A stretch of DNA of 32,273 bases from Ruminococcus sp. (lineage in GTDB: Bacteria > Bacillota > Clostridia > Oscillospirales > Ruminococcaceae), in the NCBI GenBank assembly GCA_029062165.1, contig JAIDQQ010000008.1:1-32273 (forward strand), in the 5' to 3' direction. Positions within the stretch are counted from its first letter, which is position 1, and each line of letters opens with the position of its first letter. Of this stretch, positions 26,206 through 32,273 are shown piece after piece. A program made the translations under genes and the position numbers. Below the pieces are notes generated by a model, which worked only from the letters and a program-made list of their open reading frames with translations, was not told where the DNA came from and searched no databases.

Positions 26206-28473
26206 ATGAATGACGACTTTGAAAGAATCAAGCCATTTCTGATTGACTATGTGAACGAAATCACGCAAAAATCACAGAACGGCGGAAAGAACCAGTACAT
26301 ATGTCCGTTGTGTGGGAGTGGGACAGGCTCTCACCGTTCGGGAGCGTTTACAGTCTATCCCAACAACAACAGATATTTTTGTTTTGCATGCGAGGCAAAA
26401 GGCGATATTTTTAATCTGTACGGAGCAGTAAACAACATCAGCGACATAGGCACTATAATCAGGGAATTAAAATCAAAATACGGAGTAGTTTCCGCATCAC
26501 AACCAATACGACAGAAAAAACAATCCGCAAAGCAAGTACAACCCAAAACTGAACAAAATCACACGGCATTATTTGAAATTGCAGAACAGCACTTACAAGA
26601 GACCGATTACCTGACGAACAGGGGCATCTCAATACAAACTCAGTGTAAATTCCATTGCGGATACGTGGAGAATTTCCCGTACAAGAACAATCAGACCACG
26701 TCTGCCGTTATTATTCCGACTTCCGAAACATCTTATATGTGGAGGAGTATCACCGAGAACCTCAAGCGTAAACGTGGAACGGTACACCTTTTCAATTCCG
26801 TTGCACTGACTTCCCCATACTGTTTTGTAGTTGAGGGCGAAATCGACTGTATGAGTATTGACGAGTGCGGATTTGCAAGTGTCGGATTAGGCTCGACAAG
26901 CAACATCGGAAAAATATTTGAACATGACACTTCAAAAACCGTTCTTATTCTTGCACTTGATAACGACCAACGAGGTAACACGGCAAATGTCAAACTTATG
27001 AAATTGTGCGACGAGCATAGAGTGCCCTACATTGTCGCTCAGAAAGACATATGGAGCGACTATAAGGACGCTAATGAACTTCTTGTGAAAGACCGTGCAA
27101 GGCTCGTAGCAAGCCTACAGAGCCATTCAGAGCGTGCTACAACGCTTGATAAAGACAAATGGTTCAGAGACGTGTGTGAACGTCAGCAGGCTGATTCTGA
27201 TTGGCAAGGAGGTCTGATACGTAATCAGTCTGATAATGCCGTGAAGAACAATATGACAAATCTTGAGACCATATTTCTGAATGACCCGAAATACAGAGGA
27301 AAAATCGAGTTTAACGAACTTACACAGATGAGAACCTTTAACCGTGAGGAGTGGAAAGACGTTACCGAAAATCGAATCAAACTGCATCTTGAAAAGGAAT
27401 ATTCAATGAGTACGTCTATTGAAAGTATCAATCAGGTGTGCAGTATAATATCTGATGATAACAAATATCACCCTATAAAAGAATATTTAGAGGCGGTTCA
27501 GTGGGACGGAAAACCACGTCTGAAAAGCATATTCACGGACTTTTTAGGAGCAACCGACAATATATACACCCAGTCGGTAGCTGTCATAACGTTCGTCGGA
27601 GCAGTTGCAAGAATATTCGAGGCAGGCGTGAAATTCGATACCTGTACGGTATTTGTTGGCAAGCAAGGCATAGGCAAATCAAAATTTATAAGTAAAATAG
27701 CTGTCAAACCCGAATGGTTTACTGACGGTGTAACCACTTTTGACGGCAAGGACTTCTACGAGAGCATACAGGGCAAGTGGATTATCGAGTTAGGCGAGGG
27801 AACGGCATTTCAGAAATCAATCAAGGAACGCAGTAAACAGGCGATTGCAAGCCAGCATGATTTTTACCGCAAGCCTTACGGCAGAAATCCTGAACAACGT
27901 CCCCGACAGTGTGTATTCCTCGGAACTACCAATAATTACGACTTCTTGAAAGACGAAACCGGCGACCGTCGTTACTATCCGATAGATGTTAATATTTCAA
28001 AAGCCACCAAGAATATCGACAAAGACCTTACTCCCGAATATATAGCATTATTATGGGCAGAGGCAGTACACCTCTATAGAAACGGTCAGGGTATCTATAT
28101 TCAGGACAGGCAGGTGCTTGCTTTAGCCGAACAGGAACAGCGTAAGCATTTCGATGAAAGCCCGTTGCAGTCGGATATATTCAACTTCCTTGAAATTCCC
28201 ATTACTACAGACTGGTATAACAAAAGTCTGGACGTAAGGCGTGACTACATCAAGGCTTATCAGAACGGCATCACATCGGCAGGAACTTACAAACGTGACC
28301 GCATTTCCGTCAAGGAAATTGCTTGCGAACTGTACAATTATGAAATCAATCAGCCCATTGAACGTAAAATGTCATTGGAGATTGCACGGACTCTTACAGC
28401 GTTAGGCTGGATTAAGAACGGTAAAAAAATTAGATTAGATATATATGGCGTACAATGGATATACGAAAGATAA
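26206..28473 (+). CDS. VapE-type primase-helicase (CHC2 zinc finger, Toprim, VirE/VapE ATPase)
   Basis: 755 residues. ATG 26206 is chosen over TTG 26200, because the latter would leave only 2 bases to the AAAGGAG site. A DnaG-like zinc finger comes first (Cys33, Cys36, Cys59, Cys62), then a Toprim domain ('VVEGEIDCMS' with Glu210; 'LALDNDQRG'), and then the VapE ATPase with Walker A 'GKQGIGKS' (485-492), 'KWIIELGEGTA' as Walker B and 'CVFLGTTNNYDFL' sensor, 'DETGDRRYYPI' arginine region. This matches replication proteins of phage satellites, integrative elements and prophages; it would prime and unwind at the element's own origin. The frame is intact. No integrase of its own is adjacent. Confidence 0.92.
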   Translation: MNDDFERIKPFLIDYVNEITQKSQNGGKNQYICPLCGSGTGSHRSGAFTVYPNNNRYFCFACEAKGDIFNLYGAVNNISDIGTIIRELKSKYGVVSASQPIRQKKQSAKQVQPKTEQNHTALFEIAEQHLQETDYLTNRGISIQTQCKFHCGYVENFPYKNNQTTSAVIIPTSETSYMWRSITENLKRKRGTVHLFNSVALTSPYCFVVEGEIDCMSIDECGFASVGLGSTSNIGKIFEHDTSKTVLILALDNDQRGNTANVKLMKLCDEHRVPYIVAQKDIWSDYKDANELLVKDRARLVASLQSHSERATTLDKDKWFRDVCERQQADSDWQGGLIRNQSDNAVKNNMTNLETIFLNDPKYRGKIEFNELTQMRTFNREEWKDVTENRIKLHLEKEYSMSTSIESINQVCSIISDDNKYHPIKEYLEAVQWDGKPRLKSIFTDFLGATDNIYTQSVAVITFVGAVARIFEAGVKFDTCTVFVGKQGIGKSKFISKIAVKPEWFTDGVTTFDGKDFYESIQGKWIIELGEGTAFQKSIKERSKQAIASQHDFYRKPYGRNPEQRPRQCVFLGTTNNYDFLKDETGDRRYYPIDVNISKATKNIDKDLTPEYIALLWAEAVHLYRNGQGIYIQDRQVLALAEQEQRKHFDESPLQSDIFNFLEIPITTDWYNKSLDVRRDYIKAYQNGITSAGTYKRDRISVKEIACELYNYEINQPIERKMSLEIARTLTALGWIKNGKKIRLDIYGVQWIYER

Positions 28474-28474
28474 G

Positions 28475-28500
28475 AAGAGTGCTTTATGCACTCTTTTTTT
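28475..28500 (+). terminator. Rho-independent terminator after the primase-helicase gene
   Basis: AAGAGTGC (28475-28482), loop TTTAT, GCACTCTT (28488-28495), then a T run. It starts one base after the stop codon. Confidence 0.92.
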
Positions 28501-28749
28501 GTTCCATAATGTTCCATAAAAAATGATTTTGGAACAGACTTTGGAACACACTTTTTTTCCTATAATTAGCTTTTTATTATAACTTTGTTCCATTGTTCCA
28601 TAAAAATACTAAAAACTTTTGTTTCACATAACATGGGTTTAACCAGTGTTATGTAAGACCTAAATATAAAGAAAACTTTGGAACAATGGAACAAGATTGT
28701 AATTTTCTGCCTTAAAATAGACTTAAAAGCTTGTTCCAAAGTTTGGAAC
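28501..28749. repeat. GTTCCA/TGGAAC iteron-like array, candidate origin
   Basis: Ten copies of the hexamer lie in five close pairs: GTTCCA at 28501 and 28511; TGGAAC at 28530 and 28542; GTTCCA at 28587 and 28595; TGGAAC at 28679 and 28687; and an inverted pair GTTCCA 28733 / TGGAAC 28744. Pair orientation alternates. Between them sits a palindrome, ACATAACA (28626-28633) with TGTTATGT (28647-28654). No protein is encoded. The array directly follows a replication protein gene. Confidence 0.75.
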
Positions 28750-28922
28750 ACTTTTTTTGCATTTACTTCAAAAGTGTCTATTAAATCGACTTTTTCGACG
28801 TTACCGGTGTATATGTCGTGTAAAAAACCGGTTAACCCCATATTACCCATGTTACAAAACAGCGGTAAAAAGTGCCTATATAATATCATTACAATATACT
28901 TAATATAAAATTATATAAGTAT
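28750..28922. other. Gene-free AT-rich spacer between mobile element and chromosome
   Basis: No credible frame. It contains ACCGG-rich short repeats (around 28802-28836) and GGTTAACCCC (28830-28839) with ACCCATGTTAC (28845-28855), the latter related to the palindrome at 28626-28654. The border between mobile DNA and the chromosome probably lies near here, but no attachment repeat could be defined. Confidence 0.4.
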
Positions 28923-28951
28923 AAAAAATCCCACCTGAACGCATCAGGTAG
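28923..28951 (-). terminator. Terminator of the MFS fragment gene
   Basis: Minus strand ACCTGA (28949-28944), loop TGCGT, TCAGGT (28938-28933), then GGGATTTTTT. Confidence 0.75.
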
Positions 28952-28982
28952 AATTTTATGCCTGCTCCGGTGTGGAATTACA

Positions 28983-29510
28983 TCAGACCTTATTCCTGTT
29001 CTCTGATTTTATGTATATAATTACTGTAATGAAAACAGCCATTGTCACAATTTCGAAATATACATATACACCATGTACAGCGGTCATATTGCTTCCGATA
29101 AGTGTATAGATAAGCACAGAAAGAGTAGAGGCAAGAGAACTTGAAATCTGACGTATTGTATTAAATATAGCACTGCCGTCAACTCTTACTTTGCCTTCAA
29201 GTCCACTTAATGCCATTGCCGTAGCCGGTGACATCAATGATGCCATTGCAACGCTCTGAAGTGCAAATAATACGGATATATATATTATTGATGTGTTTTC
29301 CGAAAGAAATAATCCCATTACTGAAAATATCGTAAATAATCCTGCTCCGGTGAAAAACATAGGCTTGATTCCGACTTTATCATAAAGCTTACCGTTAGGA
29401 ATCATATTTCCCGTAACCGTCGTTGACATCGAAGTTACAAACGCTGATACAAGCAATATGACTAAAATGCCTGTTCTTTGCGTGTCCGATATGATTTTCT
29501 TGTCGTTCAT
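28983..29510 (-). pseudogene. MFS transporter (DHA2/EmrB-QacA type) with large internal deletion
   Basis: 175 residues. Residues 1-38 are a normal N-terminus with the first membrane helix ('GILVILLVSAFVTSMSTTV'). The text then jumps to 'NGKLYDKVGIKPMFFTGAGL', which belongs near the ninth or tenth helix of 14-helix drug/proton antiporters, and goes on normally with 'DGSAIFNTIRQISSSLAS' to the C-terminus. About 240 residues are missing but the frame is kept. The promoter, ribosome site (AAAGGAG) and terminator are all intact, so a five-helix protein could still be made. Transport activity is not expected. Confidence 0.75.
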
Positions 29511-29537
29511 AAATTTTCTCCTTTCATTAATAATGAC

Positions 29538-29566
29538 ATTATATCACATTTAGTTTTCTATTGCAA
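29538..29566 (-). promoter_or_regulatory. Promoter of the MFS fragment gene
   Basis: Minus strand TTGCAA (29566-29561), 17-bp spacer, TATAAT (29543-29538), about 28 bases before the ATG. Confidence 0.75.
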
Positions 29567-29570
29567 TACT

Positions 29571-29601
29571 CAAAAATAAACCTGCTCCGTCAAGAGCAGG
29601 T
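29571..29601 (-). terminator. Terminator of the CotH-VTC-DUF4956 operon
   Basis: Minus strand ACCTGCTC (29601-29594), loop TTGACG, GAGCAGGT (29587-29580), then TTATTTTT. It lies just beyond the DUF4956 stop and ends where the MFS promoter begins. Confidence 0.85.
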
Positions 29602-29609
29602 CATATTTT

Positions 29610-30284
29610 TTAACTCATATAATCGCCGTTGTAGCTTACCATAACCACGTTATTAACTCCGTCAACTTCATTGATGCTTTTGACAAAAGAACTTTCACCG
29701 TCTTTAAGCTGTATTTCGATAGTCAGTTCTTCTGTACCGTTCTTTGAAAAAGTTTTCCCCTTGATTATGCTTTTCAGTGTATTTTCAGAAACTTTCTTAA
29801 TTACAGTATCTTCAGTATCGGAATTTTCAAGGCTGATAACCAATAAGTACTGATTTTCCTTGATATTCTTGTTCGCAAATACAAGCAGTACAACGCCTAT
29901 GATGATACTTCCGAATACTGCAAGAGGTATCATGCCGGTTGCGAGTATTATTCCGCACGATATTGCCCAGAACAGAAATACTATGTCAAGAGGCTCTTTT
30001 ATAGCGGTTCTGAAACGCACTATCGACAACGCACCAACCATACCGAGCGACAGAACAACATTGCTTGATACTGCCATAATAAGTACCGTTGCAATCATAC
30101 AGAGACCTACTAAAGATAATCCGAAATTCGCAGAGTACAGAACGCCGTTAAATGTCTTTTTGTAAACGTAGAATATGAACATTCCAAGAAGAAACGACAA
30201 AACCACGCCGATAATCATATCAGTTACAGATACCGCTGTAACTCTTGACATCATATCAGAACTAAATATATCAGTAAAACTCAT
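29610..30284 (-). CDS. DUF4956 family membrane protein
   Basis: 224 residues from ATG 30284 (AGGAAAGGA upstream). Residues about 1-140 have four membrane helices; the family hallmark 'MVGALSIVRFRTAIKEPLD' lies between helices, followed by 'FLFWAISCGIILATG'. The C-terminal 85 residues form a soluble alpha/beta domain ('TEELTIEIQLKDGE', 'VDGVNNVVMVSYNGDY'). The biochemical role of DUF4956 is not known. It is regularly encoded with VTC-domain proteins, and here it begins 15 bases after the VTC gene, so they are co-transcribed and may form one membrane complex. Confidence 0.9.
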   Translation of the reverse strand: MSFTDIFSSDMMSRVTAVSVTDMIIGVVLSFLLGMFIFYVYKKTFNGVLYSANFGLSLVGLCMIATVLIMAVSSNVVLSLGMVGALSIVRFRTAIKEPLDIVFLFWAISCGIILATGMIPLAVFGSIIIGVVLLVFANKNIKENQYLLVISLENSDTEDTVIKKVSENTLKSIIKGKTFSKNGTEELTIEIQLKDGESSFVKSINEVDGVNNVVMVSYNGDYMS

Positions 30285-30299
30285 TTTCTTAATCCTTTC

Positions 30300-30974
30300 C
30301 TAAAAAAATTTTCTGCAACTTGCATACTTTGAAAATGCAGATACTTCCCTGTTTTTCATCTGAACTATATCACGGATAACATCGGGAAGAAAATTATCGT
30401 ATTTGACTTCAAGAATTATAAGCCCCTCATCAGTCGGAACGGTAGGAACATATGGATTCAGCATATCAATGCTGTTAAGACCAGTCCGGATATTGTAATC
30501 AAGAGTGACTCTTACATTTCCGGCATCGTATATAAACGGCTCTCTTGTATAGTCAACGATAGTTTTAGGGCGTAATGCCTGAAACTTCATTTTTTCATAG
30601 AGTTCAACAACCAACGCCTGATGACTGTCTTTCATAAACTCAATATCGTTATCTATAATTCTCTGCGTTTCTTCCCTTGTAAGTTTCGCCGATATTTTAG
30701 TTCCGAGACCAGCCATTTTCAGCTTTTTTTCCAGTCTGATAAAATCGTAATCGGAATTATAACATCTTATACGAAACTTTTCACGATTACTTACGCCGTT
30801 AATTTTTTCCCTCAGTGCTTTGTCAGAATAGTTATCAAAGTAAAGACTTCTGATTAAATATTTTCCGTCGGAAGATACATGAGTATCTGCCTGCATTACA
30901 GCCGAAAGCCTTGACTTTATAACAAAATAATCATGATAGTTAAGATAGTATTTATATTCATGTCTCAACTGCAT
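30300..30974 (-). CDS. VTC-domain protein (polyphosphate polymerase-like)
   Basis: 224 residues. ATG 30974 is preferred over 31007, as GGAGGAGGG lies at the right distance before it and the coding sequence then starts one base after the CotH stop. 'RHEYKYYLNYHDYFVI', 'KYLIRSLYFDNYSD', 'REKFRIRCYN' and 'FIRLEKKLK' are the beta-tunnel landmarks of VTC/CYTH-type enzymes, whose basic residues bind triphosphate and polyphosphate; 'LIILEVKYDNFLPD' supplies the late acidic strand. In yeast the domain makes polyphosphate from ATP; activity in this bacterial group is inferred. No membrane segment is present; the partner DUF4956 would supply it. Confidence 0.88.
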   Translation of the reverse strand: MQLRHEYKYYLNYHDYFVIKSRLSAVMQADTHVSSDGKYLIRSLYFDNYSDKALREKINGVSNREKFRIRCYNSDYDFIRLEKKLKMAGLGTKISAKLTREETQRIIDNDIEFMKDSHQALVVELYEKMKFQALRPKTIVDYTREPFIYDAGNVRVTLDYNIRTGLNSIDMLNPYVPTVPTDEGLIILEVKYDNFLPDVIRDIVQMKNREVSAFSKYASCRKFF

Positions 30975-30975
30975 T

Positions 30976-32273
30976 TTAATCCCTCCTCCGGCTGTATTTT
31001 TTAACAAGTCTGTAAGCTGCTATCATAGCTATGACGGATATTATCATCAATATTGCCGGAAATACTTTTTTCATGACTGTATCATGTATCAGTGAAACTT
31101 CCAGTAATTCCGGCACATGATTAATCAGTTTGCCGGTATCCGATATATAATAGTGAACTGCTTCAACTGCTCCGTTTGTATCATAGGAAAATTTATCTTC
31201 AAGCAGAATATCAATTATTTCCGTAATAGCTTCCGTATCAAGACCAGCCACCAGAGAATGAAAATCGGACAGGTATGCAAGATTCAGACTGCCGGTATCA
31301 ACAATAGCAGAATAATTCTGTTTTTGCCCCTCTGTAGTAGATGGGAGAGTACCGTTTAATTGTCTTCTGACGCTTTCGGCTCTTAAATGACAATAATCAT
31401 TGATAGTTTCAGAACCCTTTTCAAACTGAGCAGGTGTATAGACGGTCAGACCCTTTTCAATGTATGGTCTGATATTTTCGTAAGTAGTCATATACAGATT
31501 GTCATAATAACCACTGTCGAAAAATCCGGAAATAAATTCGTTGAAATATTCGTGATACTGTTGCAGATAATTTTCATCTGATAACAGCTTATCCAACAAC
31601 GGACGGTCGGAAATATCTACGCTGTAATTCGGAGTGTCAACAGGATAATTTATCATGCTTGTATTGATGTTCATAGCGTTGCCGGTATCTATCGTATAAT
31701 CAAATCTGCTGTCCTCACCTAAGATACTTGAAAGCGCACCCTCAAGAGTAAATGAACCGAAAGCAAAATTATAGTCCCATGGTACTAACGAAATTTTACC
31801 GTTTTTTTCATGAATGTAAAAGTTATGTACGAACACTCCGGTGTAACCGTCATAGTTATTCACAAAATTGTGTGCTGTCCAGTATCTTAACATTTTTTCC
31901 GTATCAACGGAATTTTCTATGTTGTCCGATGTGTTCAGCTCCTTTACCGACTGTATCAGACGTTTTTTATCAGTTTCGGTAATGTCAAATACGGAAGTAT
32001 CAAATATCAGGCTGTAATCTTTTGTATTGTCGCCTACATAGTTCAGAGCGGATATATCTATTGAATCCTTGATGCTCGCAAACGTCGGGACAACAATTTC
32101 TCCTAAAATGTCTGTTCTTTCGCCTGGAGCAGTATTCGCAAAATATTCGCCTGTCATAATCTTTTCAATTTTCGGTAATGGTGAATCCGGATTATCAGGG
32201 TCTGTAAGGGCGGATAAGTCCAGACTGCTCATTGAAAAACTGTCGGGTTTGTACATATTTCCGTAATTTTCGC
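30976..32273 (-). CDS. CotH kinase family protein (5' partial)
   Basis: The frame is open to the right edge; residues before the visible Met at 32256 are 'ENYGN', which reads on into 'MYKPDS', a usual CotH context. Counting from that Met, 'TAHNFVNNYDGYTGVFVHNF' (127-146) and 'LVPWDYNFAFG' (157-167) are the CotH signatures, the latter holding the metal-binding Asp. A C-terminal membrane helix (about 398-418) and a basic end 'KKYSRRRD' anchor it, so the kinase domain should be outside the cell. CotH proteins phosphorylate spore-coat proteins in Bacillus; targets in non-model gut Clostridia are unknown. It is followed at once by the VTC gene. Confidence 0.9.
   Translation of the reverse strand, partial: ENYGNMYKPDSFSMSSLDLSALTDPDNPDSPLPKIEKIMTGEYFANTAPGERTDILGEIVVPTFASIKDSIDISALNYVGDNTKDYSLIFDTSVFDITETDKKRLIQSVKELNTSDNIENSVDTEKMLRYWTAHNFVNNYDGYTGVFVHNFYIHEKNGKISLVPWDYNFAFGSFTLEGALSSILGEDSRFDYTIDTGNAMNINTSMINYPVDTPNYSVDISDRPLLDKLLSDENYLQQYHEYFNEFISGFFDSGYYDNLYMTTYENIRPYIEKGLTVYTPAQFEKGSETINDYCHLRAESVRRQLNGTLPSTTEGQKQNYSAIVDTGSLNLAYLSDFHSLVAGLDTEAITEIIDILLEDKFSYDTNGAVEAVHYYISDTGKLINHVPELLEVSLIHDTVMKKVFPAILMIISVIAMIAAYRLVKKYSRRRD

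Noticed and set aside
28566..28908. Short frames on both strands across the GTTCCA array
   Set aside because: No ribosome sites, low complexity, and they follow the repeats; the DNA is better explained as a repeat array.

Overview
The window reads as an AT-rich Clostridia genome, most likely Ruminococcus or a close Oscillospiraceae relative. The main reasons are the CotH / VTC-domain / DUF4956 gene set at the right end, the gut-type mobile elements (TnpX-like serine recombinase with TnpW) and the Shine-Dalgarno and promoter style. The genus call is inference; no rRNA or tRNA gene is visible.

Region 1 (1-12.3 kb, + strand) is the late operon of a siphovirus-type prophage: end of the major capsid gene, head-tail connector and minor capsid genes, tail terminator, tail tube, two tail assembly genes (the second Gp15-like), a 1290-residue tape measure, distal tail protein, baseplate/tail hub, collagen-like fibre, holin-like protein and M23 endolysin, closed by a terminator at 12313. 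The prophage is decaying: the baseplate gene has one in-frame TAG, the fibre gene has one in-frame TGA, and the next gene (a D12-class adenine methylase) has lost its motif I segment and its frame.

Region 2 (12.4-15.95 kb, + strand) is an accessory cargo block: the broken adenine methylase, a Mom-like DNA-modification protein, an amidoligase, a gamma-glutamylcyclotransferase-like protein and a small XRE-type regulator. The upstream regions of mom and of the amidoligase gene share a 34-bp inverted-repeat element (32/34 identical), and the same half-site (ATAATATAAC and relatives) recurs around the regulator promoter. This looks like one regulon joining DNA hypermodification to amide-bond chemistry, and it is the most interesting part of the window.

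Region 3 (16.0-28.9 kb) is layered mobile DNA: a MobC remnant, a complete type I restriction-modification operon on the minus strand (hsdM-hsdS-hsdR, with a TQEL spacer repeat in HsdS), the end fragment of an ICE-type SNF2 helicase, a serine recombinase with TnpW, an oriT-like palindrome without relaxase, and a VapE-type primase-helicase between a structured leader and a GTTCCA/TGGAAC repeat array that could be a replication origin.

Region 4 (28.98-32.27 kb, minus strand) looks chromosomal: an internally deleted MFS transporter with intact expression signals, then the operon CotH kinase (cut by the window edge) - VTC-domain protein - DUF4956 membrane protein.
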